From JBPYCR01 sp051846935 (lineage in GTDB: Bacteria > Bacillota > Bacilli > Bacillales > Amphibacillaceae): a DNA stretch of 64,000 nucleotides. Under the pieces are notes generated by a model, which had not been told where the DNA came from, searched no databases, and saw only the letters and a program-made list of their open reading frames with translations. Position numbers and translations under genes: made by a program. Within the stretch, counting starts at the first letter, position 1, and each line of letters starts with the position of its first letter. Location: positions 183,741 through 247,740 of the forward strand of contig NZ_JBPYCS010000001.1 in assembly GCF_051846935.1 (NCBI RefSeq), written 5' to 3'. Positions 17,891-26,509 of this stretch are shown here, piece after piece.

Positions 17891-19204
17891 ATGAATGAAT
17901 TGCGGCAGTCCGGACACTGGATAGCAGGAGTGCAGTGGCTTTTTTTTATTTTTGCCAATATTGTTATCATTCCAATCACTGTTGGTGAGGCATATCAATT
18001 AAAGCAGGAAACGATTGTTTCGCTCTTACAGTTATCCTTTATGGTGACGGGCTTAGCCTGTCTTTTTCAAGCATTTGTAGGACATAAGCGGCCGATTGTA
18101 GAAGGTCAATCGGGTCTTTGGTGGGGAGTGATTTTAACACTTGTTATAACAACATCTGCTCAAGGAATGCCACTAGAAGTACTTGGAGGAAGTCTTGCAA
18201 TCGGTATTTTAATATCAGCTGGATTAACGGTGCTCATTGGAGTAACAGGTCTAGGTCCATTTATTGCCAAGCTATTTAATCCGAGTGTAATGGGTGTGTT
18301 TATGTTTTTGTTTGGTTGTACATTGATCCAAATTTTCCTAAGGGGAATGATCGGAATCCCATTTGGTCATACATCTGGTGCAACAGTAATTAATCTTCCA
18401 GTTGCGGTCGTATCGTTTTTCGTTGTCTTGCTAGTTATCGTTATTTCAATAAAATCACCAGCAAAGATGAGAAGCTATGGTTTGCTAATAGGAATTCTAA
18501 TCGGTTGGATTGTTTACACACTCATTTTTGGAGCGGAAAAGACCGTTAATACAGCACCATTACAGTTTACTTTATTCCCTCTAGGTGCCCCGGTGTGGGA
18601 TGCAGGTGTAATAATTACCGTCGTTCTAGCAGGAGTCTTAAATACAGCTAATACGTTTGGATCGTTAAAAGGAACGGATGTACTTTTTAATCAACGAGCG
18701 ACAAATAAAGCGTATGCCTCGTCTTTTATAATAACGGGGATCTTCACAGGACTTGCCGGTCTTTTAGGCCTTGTTCCTTATGCTCCGTATGTTTCATCGA
18801 TTGGTTTTTTAAGACAGACAGATATATTGGAACGTATGCCATTTATTTTAGGCAGTGTACTCTTTTTACTAATGGGACTCATCCCGCCAATTGGAGCTTT
18901 CTTTTCGACACTGCCGTTAAGCATCGGGAGCGCGGTTTTGTTCGTGGCATATTTACAGTTGTTCAATTCATCTTGGGACTTTTTTCGCCAAATTAATATC
19001 AATACGTTAAATGTTTATCGCGCCGCTATCCCGCTTTTTGTTGGCATTATGATCATGACTTTTCCGTCTGCGTATTTTGAATCATTGCCAATTGTTGTGC
19101 GGCCATTTATTAGTAGTGGATTGCTCGTAGGAATTCTACTGTCACTTATTCTAGAAAATCTATTAAACTGGGATCGAATCGGACAGCAAATAAATAAAAG
19201 TTAA
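17891..19204 (+). CDS. Purine/pyrimidine permease (NCS2 family, YwdJ-like)
   Basis: Integral-membrane nucleobase transporter of the NCS2 (xanthine/uracil) family with about 12-14 hydrophobic segments. Seen: IVEGQSGLWWGVILTLV, LFNPSVMGVFMFLFG and the ANTFGSLKGTDVLFN segment near residue 255. The substrate (uracil, xanthine or another base) cannot be set from sequence. The open frame reaches TTG 17831, but AAAGGCGG (17874-17881) lies 9 nt before ATG 17891, giving 437 residues. I see no purine riboswitch upstream. Confidence 0.88.
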   Translation: MNELRQSGHWIAGVQWLFFIFANIVIIPITVGEAYQLKQETIVSLLQLSFMVTGLACLFQAFVGHKRPIVEGQSGLWWGVILTLVITTSAQGMPLEVLGGSLAIGILISAGLTVLIGVTGLGPFIAKLFNPSVMGVFMFLFGCTLIQIFLRGMIGIPFGHTSGATVINLPVAVVSFFVVLLVIVISIKSPAKMRSYGLLIGILIGWIVYTLIFGAEKTVNTAPLQFTLFPLGAPVWDAGVIITVVLAGVLNTANTFGSLKGTDVLFNQRATNKAYASSFIITGIFTGLAGLLGLVPYAPYVSSIGFLRQTDILERMPFILGSVLFLLMGLIPPIGAFFSTLPLSIGSAVLFVAYLQLFNSSWDFFRQININTLNVYRAAIPLFVGIMIMTFPSAYFESLPIVVRPFISSGLLVGILLSLILENLLNWDRIGQQINKS

Positions 19205-19234
19205 TCGTTTTTAAGCGGACTGGCGATGTGGCTA

Positions 19235-19275
19235 AATACAGGTAGTTCATTTTCACGATGAAAACTACCTGTATT
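19235..19275. terminator. Terminator after the permease
   Basis: AATACAGGTAGTT pairs with AACTACCTGTATT, then TTAATAATTTT. The loop itself carries TTCAT/ATGAA complementarity. Confidence 0.8.
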
Positions 19276-19385
19276 TTAATAATTTTGAGCGTTATAGAGT
19301 GCCCGCGTCTAATGGGAATTTAAGCCCGAATAAAGCGAAACAGCAGTAATATTTACTAAATACTGTAATTTATTTTCAAAATGAG

Positions 19386-19479
19386 TTGACACCTTTACTG
19401 TATGAGTCATATAATACATATATAATACTTTAAAAACTTATGTCCATTTTTGTGTATCGTGTACTAAGTAGTTAATACA
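19386..19479 (+). promoter_or_regulatory. Promoter and GntR-type operator of the ABC operon
   Basis: A consensus sigma-A promoter: TTGACA at 19386-19391, 18 nt spacer, TATAAT at 19410-19415. About 45 nt downstream, TGTACTAA (19460-19467), four bases, then TTAATACA (19472-19479) form an inverted repeat with 7 of 8 matching. This is the kind of site a YtrA-class GntR regulator binds, suggesting autorepression by the next gene. Confidence 0.7.
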
Positions 19480-19520
19480 GTTATCGTTTTTACTTTGGGC
19501 GAGTGGGAGTTGAGGAACAA

Positions 19521-19895
19521 GTGCAGTTAAAATTTAATAATCGTGATCCAGTGTACGTACAGGTTATTCGTTATTTCAAAGAGCAAATGGCCAGCGGGAC
19601 GCTTACAGCAGGGCAAGAAATTCCATCAAGAAGGGAACTGGCAAATAAACTGAAGATAAATCCAAACACGGCTCAACGGGCTTACAAGGAAATGGAGGAG
19701 GAAGGCTTGATATATACAGAAGGGAATTTGCCGAGTAAAGTAACGAAGGATGAAAACAAAATGAACGCTGTTCGAAATGAACTATTAATGGATGCTGTCG
19801 ATACATTTGTCCAATCGGTTCGTCCTATCAATGTATCTATGGAGGAGCTCATTCATTTGGTTACCGATAAATACAGTAAGGAAATTGGGGACTAG
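19521..19895 (+). CDS. GntR-family regulator, YtrA/YhcF class
   Basis: Short transcription factor with a winged-helix GntR domain (about residues 5-75): DPVYVQVIRYFKEQMASGTL, IPSRRELANKLKINPNTAQRAYKEMEEEGLI. Only a short C-terminal helix follows, without a large effector domain, as in the YtrA subfamily that controls ABC-transporter operons. The frame opens at GTG 19503, but the GAGG at 19512-19515 better serves GTG 19521, giving MQLKFNNRDPVYVQ. The ABC genes follow within 12 nt, so it probably represses its own operon via the site at 19460-19479. Confidence 0.88.
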   Translation: MQLKFNNRDPVYVQVIRYFKEQMASGTLTAGQEIPSRRELANKLKINPNTAQRAYKEMEEEGLIYTEGNLPSKVTKDENKMNAVRNELLMDAVDTFVQSVRPINVSMEELIHLVTDKYSKEIGD

Positions 19896-19906
19896 GGGGG
19901 ATAGGA

Positions 19907-20596
19907 ATGATTGAAGTAAACGGGATTACGAAGAAGTATGGCCGGAAAAAAGTACTTAATGGCGCTACCTTTACTGCAAATAAAGGAGAAATAACTTGTT
20001 TAATTGGTGTGAATGGGGTAGGGAAAACAACGATACTAAACGCAATTATGGGCTTAACGCCAATTCAAAGTGGTGAAATTTTAATTGACGGGAAAAAGCG
20101 CACGAAGCAATCGTATGAAAAGCTAACTTTTATTCCGGATGCAATTACGATGTTGCCACAAATGCGAATAATGGATGCCTTTGAATTTATGAAAGATTTT
20201 TATACGACATGGAATGAAAAGAGAGCGACGGAGCTGCTTACATTTTTCCGATTACAGCAAAACGATCGAATTTCTGAGCTGTCCAAAGGGAATACAGCAA
20301 AAGTAAATTTAATTCTTGGACTGGCGCTTGATGTTGATTATGTATTAATGGACGAACCGTTTTCTGGGATCGATATTTTCAGCAGAGAACAGATTGCCAA
20401 TGTATTCACGAGTCATTTAATTGAAGATCGAGGCGTTATTATAACTACACATGAGATAGCGGACATTGAGCATCTTATTGATAAGGCAGTTTTATTAGAC
20501 AATGGAGTTATTTTAAAGGAATTTAATGCGGAGGAAGTTCGGGAGTCAGAAGGAAAATCAGTGATTGATGTAATGCGGGAGGTTTACCACGGATGA
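19907..20596 (+). CDS. ABC transporter ATP-binding protein
   Basis: Nucleotide-binding subunit of about 229 aa. Walker A is GVNGVGKTT near residues 34-42, the signature is ELSKGNTAKVNL near 127, Walker B is VDYVLMDEP near 150-158 and the switch histidine is in ITTHEI. The signature LSKGN departs from LSGGQ but is usual in YtrB/YhcH-type transporters. It overlaps the next gene by 4 nt, so it almost certainly energises that permease. Such operons often respond to cell-wall antibiotics, but the substrate here is unknown. Confidence 0.9.
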   Translation: MIEVNGITKKYGRKKVLNGATFTANKGEITCLIGVNGVGKTTILNAIMGLTPIQSGEILIDGKKRTKQSYEKLTFIPDAITMLPQMRIMDAFEFMKDFYTTWNEKRATELLTFFRLQQNDRISELSKGNTAKVNLILGLALDVDYVLMDEPFSGIDIFSREQIANVFTSHLIEDRGVIITTHEIADIEHLIDKAVLLDNGVILKEFNAEEVRESEGKSVIDVMREVYHG

Positions 20597-21426
20597 ATTA
20601 TTTAAAACTATTAAACTTTGAACTCAATCGTTTTACAAAGGTGTATGCTGGCCTTCTTCTCTTAACGGCTATTTCTCAATTCGTTGGACTATTTTGGCGT
20701 ACGAATAACTATTTAAAAGAAGCAAAAGGGTTAATTCAACGTGGGGGTATGACGCAAACAACCTTTGTGGAACAGTATGGGCAATTAGATATGTACCAAG
20801 TTATGCAATCGCTTCTTTACTATTTTCCGATTGCGATCTGTGCGGGTTCATTAATGTTTTATATTTTTTTAATTTGGTATCGAGATTGGTTTGGGAAAAA
20901 TACATTTATTTATCGATTACTAATGTTACCCACATCAAGAATAAATGTAGTGTTAGCAAAGGCAACTGCAATTATGCTTGCTGTTCTTGGGCTCGTCGCG
21001 TTTCAGTACGTATTAATAATAAGCCAAAGTACGATTTTAAAATGGCTCGTTCCAAAAGGATTACGACTCGATCTTACGGTTACTGAAATTGTAAGTAATC
21101 AACATTACTTATCCATTATTTTACCGCAAACATTTATTCAGTTTTTGCTCAATTATGGGTTAGGTCTAACGTTCTTAATGGTTTGTTTTACCGTTATTTT
21201 ATTTGAACGTAGTTATCGGTTGAAAGGTGCTATTATAGGTGTTTTGTACGGATTGGTAATGCTTGTTCTGTTTTTTGCACCATTATTAATTTTATTTTTT
21301 ATTTTTGAGAAAGAAATTTTATATCCAGAGGAAATATTACTTACGCAAGTTGCAATCGGTACTATTATATTAATCCTTTCAACATGGATTAGCTGCTATT
21401 TGATTAAAAATAAGGTAACGGTGTAA
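20593..21426 (+). CDS. ABC transporter permease
   Basis: Membrane subunit of about 277 aa with roughly six hydrophobic segments: near 18-33, 80-100, 120-140, 180-205, 215-240 and 250-270. It overlaps the ATPase gene by 4 nt. A Gln-rich extracellular loop lies between the first two segments. No substrate motif was recognised. Confidence 0.85.
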   Translation: MNYLKLLNFELNRFTKVYAGLLLLTAISQFVGLFWRTNNYLKEAKGLIQRGGMTQTTFVEQYGQLDMYQVMQSLLYYFPIAICAGSLMFYIFLIWYRDWFGKNTFIYRLLMLPTSRINVVLAKATAIMLAVLGLVAFQYVLIISQSTILKWLVPKGLRLDLTVTEIVSNQHYLSIILPQTFIQFLLNYGLGLTFLMVCFTVILFERSYRLKGAIIGVLYGLVMLVLFFAPLLILFFIFEKEILYPEEILLTQVAIGTIILILSTWISCYLIKNKVTV

Positions 21427-21441
21427 AGGAGGCGAAAATTA

Positions 21442-22653
21442 TTGGCTAAATATTGGAAGCTTATTACGATTACGACAGTTATTGTATTTTCAATAGCTGC
21501 ATATTATACACAAGCTGCACTAGCTACGAAAGGGTATCCGCAATTTAGTATTAAAAGTATCGAAGGAAATGAAGATGTAATTGACTCGTTAGTTATCTCA
21601 GCCGATTACAAGTGGCATTATGTAGGAGAGCCACTGCGTATTGATAAAACAGGGTCACACTATTGGCGGGATGAGTCTTACCTCACACAGCTAAAAAGTT
21701 ACTATCAGCCGATAGAAACAGAAGTGTTACAGGATGAGTATAAAAGCTTTATGCGCGGTAGAGAGAAGTGGGAAGGCTATATAGAAAATGGGGATACATA
21801 TGTTGCATATGCTAATATTCCTTATACGTATTATGGATCTGCTCTACAAAAGTTTGACTTAGCCGTATTAAACAAAGATACGAAAGAAACCGTTGCGTTT
21901 GAACATCCGATTCCGAATTTGGGCGATTACTACTATTTTAACGTTTTGAATGTCCAGTATACGGATGATAAATTGCTTGTCATAACTGAAAACGGTAAGG
22001 AAGGAGAAATGATTGAACTACACTTATATACGTTTGATATGAACGAACAAGTATTGATAAGTGATGACGTTATCCAGTCGTTTGCGTATAAAGAAATGGA
22101 ATATGGCTATGAAAGTATCGAAGTAATACCGAGTGAAGAAGAAGGAAATTACTCCGTTGCTATAACATTTCAAACATACAAGCATTTGAATAGACCGAAT
22201 GATTATGGGGCTCATGAGGTCGTTGAACATGAAATCGTGATCTATGACCCTCTGAGCAAGTCAAGTCAATTGATAAAAGGAATTAAAGCAGATGAGCGAA
22301 TCGGTTCAGTAGTTGCTTATAATAATGGAAATTTATTTTTTAAGCAATACAGTGTAAATGGTAGCTTTAGCATTGCGAAATATAATGTAGAAAATGAAGT
22401 GCATGAAGATGACTTTATTACTTTTCCTGCCGTTTTTAATGAGCCGTTTTCACTGGAAGAAATTACAGTGAAAGTGCATGAAGGCAATTTATATGGTATA
22501 ACTCCTTATACAGATAAAACGGCGAACGCATATATAGTAGCAAGTGATATTGAAACAGGCGAATTAGGCTATTATGGTGAAATTACACCGGAGAAAGTCG
22601 ACGCATTAGATAAAGCTGCTGTGCTATATATTCAGGATTTTGGCTGGAAATAA
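21442..22653 (+). CDS. Membrane-anchored extracytoplasmic protein of the ABC operon
   Basis: Unrecognised protein of 403 aa. One N-terminal membrane segment or uncleaved signal (about 6-28) is followed by a Tyr-rich, beta-rich outside domain. Repeated YDPLSKSSQLIKGI- and YNVENEVHEDDF-type strands suggest a beta-propeller-like fold, which is inference. TTG 21442 is the start, with AAAGGAGG 8 nt upstream. The 15-nt gap to the permease puts it in the operon, so it may sense or bind the transporter's substrate. Confidence 0.75.
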   Translation: MAKYWKLITITTVIVFSIAAYYTQAALATKGYPQFSIKSIEGNEDVIDSLVISADYKWHYVGEPLRIDKTGSHYWRDESYLTQLKSYYQPIETEVLQDEYKSFMRGREKWEGYIENGDTYVAYANIPYTYYGSALQKFDLAVLNKDTKETVAFEHPIPNLGDYYYFNVLNVQYTDDKLLVITENGKEGEMIELHLYTFDMNEQVLISDDVIQSFAYKEMEYGYESIEVIPSEEEGNYSVAITFQTYKHLNRPNDYGAHEVVEHEIVIYDPLSKSSQLIKGIKADERIGSVVAYNNGNLFFKQYSVNGSFSIAKYNVENEVHEDDFITFPAVFNEPFSLEEITVKVHEGNLYGITPYTDKTANAYIVASDIETGELGYYGEITPEKVDALDKAAVLYIQDFGWK

Positions 22654-22682
22654 CATCGGAACGAGATGAATTGAGATAGATA

Positions 22683-22736
22683 GAGCCGTATGGAATTGGA
22701 ATTTGGATATTTCAATTTCATGCGGCTTTATTTTTG
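22683..22736 (+). terminator. Terminator of the GntR-ABC operon
   Basis: AGCCGTATGGAATTG pairs with CAATTTCATGCGGCT (one mismatch and G-U pairs), followed by TTATTTTT. Confidence 0.75.
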
Positions 22737-23000
22737 TGAAGGTTTATGAAAAGTTTTAAAAGCATTCAACACGTTTTAATGAAGTGTGTATTGAGAATTT
22801 CTCCAAACAAAACAGCCTGATGTGCTATCGGTTATAAAAGAAGCCTGGACAATTTGTATATCTACTAAACGACAAGTACCCCGTAAAAGTCAACGATATG
22901 CATGGGATCGGAAGATGAAAACAGCGTGTTGTCATTCCGTAATTTATGTACGGCAATTGGAGAAACGATAGCCGATGCCTACACAGGATTCACATGCTAA
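22737..23000. other. Intergenic region, nothing recognised
   Basis: AT-rich DNA between convergent genes. No gene, clear hairpin or repeat copy was found. Confidence 0.4.
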
Positions 23001-23336
23001 TTAAAGGTCGATGTTTTCATATATTTTATCAATTCGTTCCTCGAGCTGTTGCATGTGAACAATTCGTGCTTCTCGAATATATTCTTTTCCTTCTACAAAT
23101 AACAGAAGAACCGGAACGGTGAAAATTGAAAAGCGACCAGCAATCGCTTCTAATTCAGCAGTGTTGACTTGGGCAGTTTGAATGTCTGGATATTTTTTCA
23201 GTAAATTTTGTACTTGTGGTAATAAACCATGACAAACACTGCAATTTGGTTTTGATATATATAGAAAGGCGAGTGTATGATCGGAAATAAACTTTTCTAC
23301 CTTTTCCAGTGAAGAAAGCTGTTTAAACATGTTCAT
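23001..23336 (-). CDS. Thioredoxin-like protein
   Basis: Single thioredoxin-fold domain of about 111 aa. Active-site CxxC is Cys-Ser-Val-Cys (PNCSVCHG, near residues 33-36), followed by the cis-proline in TVPVLLLF near 75. No signal peptide, so probably cytosolic thiol-disulfide exchange. Resembles the YdfQ/YtpP class of Bacillus. The promoter-proximal side has a GAGGTAC ribosome site. It looks monocistronic. Confidence 0.85.
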   Translation of the reverse strand: MNMFKQLSSLEKVEKFISDHTLAFLYISKPNCSVCHGLLPQVQNLLKKYPDIQTAQVNTAELEAIAGRFSIFTVPVLLLFVEGKEYIREARIVHMQQLEERIDKIYENIDL

Positions 23337-23456
23337 GTGCTGTACCTCCTAATTACACTTATAATACCACGGGATATACGATTGATCCATATAACATGTT
23401 TAGGATTGGTCATTTAAGGAAAAAGAAAATTAATGCTAAAAATGAGGTGACGAATC

Positions 23457-23678
23457 ATGACGCAAAAGCGCGATAAGAAAGCATTTGAAAAAACGAACAA
23501 TCAAGAGGAGCAGCATGAAGAAGATAGAAACACACTCGATGGATTTAAAGAACAGCAGTTAGTCGATGATATACCACTCGAGGATTTGAAAATTGAAAAG
23601 CAACAAGAGGATAAAAAGAAAAAATCGCAGGACACGTCTCAAAGTGAAAAAAAGTATAATGCAGAAACGGATTTGTAG
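23457..23678 (+). CDS. Small charged hypothetical protein
   Basis: A 73-residue, very hydrophilic protein: about half of its residues are Lys, Glu, Asp or Gln. No membrane segment or known motif. It has the look of a disordered protein. GAGGTGA lies 7 nt before ATG 23457, and codon use is like the neighbours, so it is likely real. Function unknown. Confidence 0.65.
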   Translation: MTQKRDKKAFEKTNNQEEQHEEDRNTLDGFKEQQLVDDIPLEDLKIEKQQEDKKKKSQDTSQSEKKYNAETDL

Positions 23679-23863
23679 GTCCAGATCATCGTAGTGTAGC
23701 CATATTACAGCATACGTCTCCTACTATAAATTGTCGCTTTTTATAGTAAAAATACGCAACTCTCTTAGTGGATATGACGTTACAGAAGTATACGAGCCAC
23801 ATATAAATATAAGGAATCGAATTCAAGCCTTGATAAGATTCCTTCCACCACCCATAACCCATT

Positions 23864-23899
23864 AAAGAAAGTCAACTGATCACTGACTTTCTTTTTTTT
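23864..23899 (+). terminator. Intrinsic terminator
   Basis: AAAGAAAGTCA pairs with TGACTTTCTT around ACTGATCAC, followed by a T-run. Ends the small charged gene. A second inverted pair (AAGGAATC / GATTCCTT, 23811-23843) lies before it. Confidence 0.8.
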
Positions 23900-24019
23900 A
23901 TTGCTTCTAAACTATGACACCTCTAGTTCATTGTTCTATTAGACAAGAATACATTTTACAAAAACGATACAGGAAACCAGTCAAAAGAAACTTTCTAATC
24001 ATTAAATATAGTGTAGGAG

Positions 24020-24739
24020 GTGAGAGAGATTAATAGACATTTATGCGATGTGTGTGCAAGGAGAAGACGAAAGAAGAAGATAGATCATTGTTGCCATAGA
24101 AGGGAGCTGCATAAATTGGATAGATTTTGTTATTGTAATGGAAGTAAAGTTCATGATTGCCGCAAGCTTGTGTGCGATTGTAATAAAAAGCATTGGGATA
24201 AAACGTGCGACTGTTGTATCAAATGTCGATTTAAATGCCATTGCTGTATAGATCATCGTAAGGACAAAGATATGTGTGACGATAAAAAAGGAAAGAAAAA
24301 AAATATGACGGATTTGAGAGATTTTGAATTTTACACGTTAGATCCAAATGTAGAAGAAAGTAATCGTCAGAAACTAGAACCTAACATGCAAACGGAGGTT
24401 GCGACTGTTACGATTGATAAATTAAAAAAAGGTGATCTTGTCTGGTTAAGCGGTGTAATAGGACTGGATAGTGACGATAATAATGAACGTACAGTATTGA
24501 TGAGGATTTTTAAAGGAACCCCACCCGTTTTAACACCTGGTAATGAGATTTACCGTGCTAAAATTGAGATTGATGACCGATTTGATGATGATAATGTCGT
24601 AGAGCCGCTCGCACATGTAGATGTAAGTACTTTAGAGGACACGAATGTAACATATACGGTTACACTTGAGCCTTCTGGAGATAACATCTTCTTAAGCGGA
24701 CCGGTTACGTTTACTGCTGCGGTTATTAATAAGTATTAA
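24020..24739 (+). CDS. Cys-rich, two-part hypothetical protein
   Basis: About 237 aa. The first 80 residues are extremely rich in Cys, His, Lys and Arg with paired cysteines (CDVC, HCCH, CYC, CDC, CDCCIKC, CHCC), which would suit metal binding or disulfide cross-linking. After a KKGKKK hinge comes a normal acidic beta-rich domain (about 95-239) ending in YTVTLEPSGDNIFLSGPVTFTAAVINKY. The two-part design resembles spore-surface (exosporium/coat) proteins, but this is inference. AGGAGG (24015-24020) overlaps the GTG start and is 8 nt from an in-frame ATT at 24029. Confidence 0.7.
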   Translation: MREINRHLCDVCARRRRKKKIDHCCHRRELHKLDRFCYCNGSKVHDCRKLVCDCNKKHWDKTCDCCIKCRFKCHCCIDHRKDKDMCDDKKGKKKNMTDLRDFEFYTLDPNVEESNRQKLEPNMQTEVATVTIDKLKKGDLVWLSGVIGLDSDDNNERTVLMRIFKGTPPVLTPGNEIYRAKIEIDDRFDDDNVVEPLAHVDVSTLEDTNVTYTVTLEPSGDNIFLSGPVTFTAAVINKY

Positions 24740-24976
24740 TCTTTTCGCGCACAAATTGTTGCATGATAGAGCTTCTGTCCTTAAATTAGGAGCACTTGTT
24801 TAATGGACATTGAAAAGACGATTGATTTCATCATTTCCCGGGAAATATTGACAAGTTCTACAATCGTTGCGGTAGGACGCTTAGCAACCATAATGCCGTC
24901 TAAAGTTTACGATTATCCACGAAAAATATAAAGGGACAATTTATTGCTAAAGCTTCAAATGAGCATTAGCGGGGAA

Positions 24977-25007
24977 AAAGAGCAAGCGTAAAAGGCGCTT
25001 GCTCTTT
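24977..25007. terminator. Bidirectional terminator between convergent genes
   Basis: AAAGAGCAAGCG pairs with CGCTTGCTCTTT. T-rich DNA follows on both strands. Serves ykoF on the minus strand. Confidence 0.85.
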
Positions 25008-25023
25008 CTCGTTTTTAGTCATG

Positions 25024-25614
25024 TTATTTATGAGACGGGCTGTTAGCTGACAAGGAAACGGTCATTACTGTATGCTTAGATCCACTTTCCACCGTAGCAC
25101 GAAATGCAGCTTCTAATCCTTTGAATATGGCGTTTGTATCTCCATCTAGTCGGGTGGAATAATGACTATGGGTAACGTCTACAAATGCCTTCATTGCTTC
25201 AATTTGTTTATAAATTGTATCCATATAGTTTTCACCGCCAAGTGGATACAGAGAAAACTTAGCGGCAGCGTATTGTTTCTGGTTTTTTATTCGCGCTTCA
25301 TTTGCAGGTACGTCATCTTCCGCTAAATATACGTCTCCTGCTGAATCTCCGGGGCAACCAAGTGAATAAGTTGCTTGAAATGAAACGTGCACCCCCGTAT
25401 GGGCTGCTTGTAAAAATATCGCATTTGTCACATCAAAAACATGGGTCATTTTCCCTCGGACGACTGTAGATACATCATCTGTTTTTATCCATACTTTGTC
25501 AGTGTTTACCCTTTCTAAAGCATTTAGAATTACTGCAACAAAGTCATCCGTCATAGGTGAAATTGTAAAGCTTGCTCCCGCAATGTCTGTCTTTTCGCAA
25601 TTCGTATTAACCAA
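25024..25614 (-). CDS. ykoF: YkoF-like thiamine/HMP-binding protein
   Basis: About 196 aa with two similar ferredoxin-like halves (GASFTISPMTDDFVAVILNAL near 13-33; QYAAAKFSLYPLGGENYMDTIYKQI near 112-137), as in Bacillus subtilis YkoF, which binds thiamine or its hydroxymethylpyrimidine precursor. In B. subtilis it is encoded with the YkoEDC transporter, whereas here no transporter genes adjoin. A TPP riboswitch with its own terminator lies upstream, which strongly supports a thiamine role. Confidence 0.88.
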   Translation of the reverse strand: MVNTNCEKTDIAGASFTISPMTDDFVAVILNALERVNTDKVWIKTDDVSTVVRGKMTHVFDVTNAIFLQAAHTGVHVSFQATYSLGCPGDSAGDVYLAEDDVPANEARIKNQKQYAAAKFSLYPLGGENYMDTIYKQIEAMKAFVDVTHSHYSTRLDGDTNAIFKGLEAAFRATVESGSKHTVMTVSLSANSPSHK

Positions 25615-25670
25615 AGAAATGCCTCCTAATTAACAAATTAATGGGTAGGGAATGCGAATTGAAGGCTAAA

Positions 25671-25702
25671 GAAAAAGCTGCACCCTTTAGAACGTGCAGC
25701 CG
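25671..25702 (-). terminator. Expression-platform terminator of the TPP riboswitch
   Basis: On the minus strand GGCTGCAC pairs with GTGCAGC, followed by TTTTTC. It sits between the aptamer and ykoF. Confidence 0.8.
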
Positions 25703-25729
25703 AATAGTAACTGTTGTTTAATTTGACTG

Positions 25730-25815
25730 CACTTCCTCACGCTAGTATTATCTAGTTCGAGTAGTAAGGGTCAGAAGCATTGTTCCTCTCAGCCATCAAA
25801 GATAGCTCCCCCAGT
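25730..25815 (-). ncRNA. TPP (thi-box) riboswitch
   Basis: Read on the minus strand: ACTGGGGGAGC, then GGCTGAGAGGAA, GACCCTTACTACTCGAACTAG, ATAATACTAGCGTGAGGAAGTG. These are the conserved thi-box elements in the right order. Binding of thiamine pyrophosphate should favour the terminator at 25671-25702 and switch ykoF off. Confidence 0.93.
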
Positions 25816-25880
25816 GCTAAATTATTATATTATATACTATCCTATCGAATCGTACTTGCTTTGTAAAGGATGCGCTTGAG

Positions 25881-26079
25881 TCACGTATTTGTGGGTGTTA
25901 TTTTAAGAAGTTAAAAAACCTCTCTTTGTATTCGTTAATTTTAGTATTGATTCCTACCGACCGCAGTAGATATACACTACGCTTTCCGTGGGCACGGCCT
26001 CAGCCTCCTCGAGAAAACCACTCTGCGGGGTCTTCGGACGCGTGCTGTTCCCACTGGAGTCTTCGTGTATATCTACTGC
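25881..26079 (+). repeat. Palindromic element with conserved 5' flank (copy 1)
   Basis: The first 110 bp (25881-25990) are almost identical to 40667 and 63709 onwards. The element itself is 25963-26079. Its arms GCAGTAGATATACAC (25963-25977) and GTGTATATCTACTGC (26065-26079) pair perfectly. The second stem GTGGGCACG (25988-25996) pairs with CGTGC (26041-26045) and CCCAC (26050-26054). The core CTTTCC and GGAGTCTTCG match the array at 11.4 kb, but the arms are entirely different. Confidence 0.88.
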
Positions 26080-26199
26080 TCGTTTTATTGCGCCTTAAAA
26101 ACCTTTTAATCCTTTTAAAGCAGCCACTACGGGCTTGTTTATAGACTGCTGTAAATAGGCTATATTAGAAGGGCTCATCATTTGTCCACTATCAAAGTC

Positions 26200-26335
26200 T
26201 AAATGGCGCCAGAAAACTCACATACTTTTTAGCCTCACGATCGTAATAATAATTCCTTCGCAGTTCAACATGACCAAACATCGAATCAAATGATAGTTTC
26301 CTTTTATCCCTCAATTCAAAGCGTTGCTTATCCCT
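26200..26335 (-). pseudogene. Transposase remnant, UPF0236/ISLre2-like
   Basis: A minus-strand frame reads ADNRDKQRFELRDKRKLSF, DSMFGHVELRRNYYYDREAKK, YVSFLAPFRL before a stop. The FGHVELRRNYYYDREAKKYV pattern resembles the N-terminal part of UPF0236 (ISLre2-type) transposases. No further transposase or terminal repeats are present, so it is a fragment of about 50 codons. Confidence 0.5.
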
Positions 26336-26378
26336 ATTATCAGCGATCTATATGAATGGGTTTTTAGCCAATGAAAGC

Positions 26379-26411
26379 TCGCCGCGCACCCATGGAAAGG
26401 GTCCGCGGCGA
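26379..26411. repeat. GC-rich hairpin downstream of cadA
   Basis: TCGCCGCG-C-ACCC pairs with GGGT-C-CGCGGCGA around ATGGAAA. It is unusually GC-rich for this region. There is no strong T-run, so it may be a weak cadA terminator or a repeat relic. Confidence 0.5.
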
Positions 26412-26509
26412 TGAACTACTGGATTGTATTATTCGATTCGTAACGTTACTATTCGTTCACAATTTTTGCCACAACACTTTCGCATCCGTTAGGACAAACA
26501 AGGTAAATA

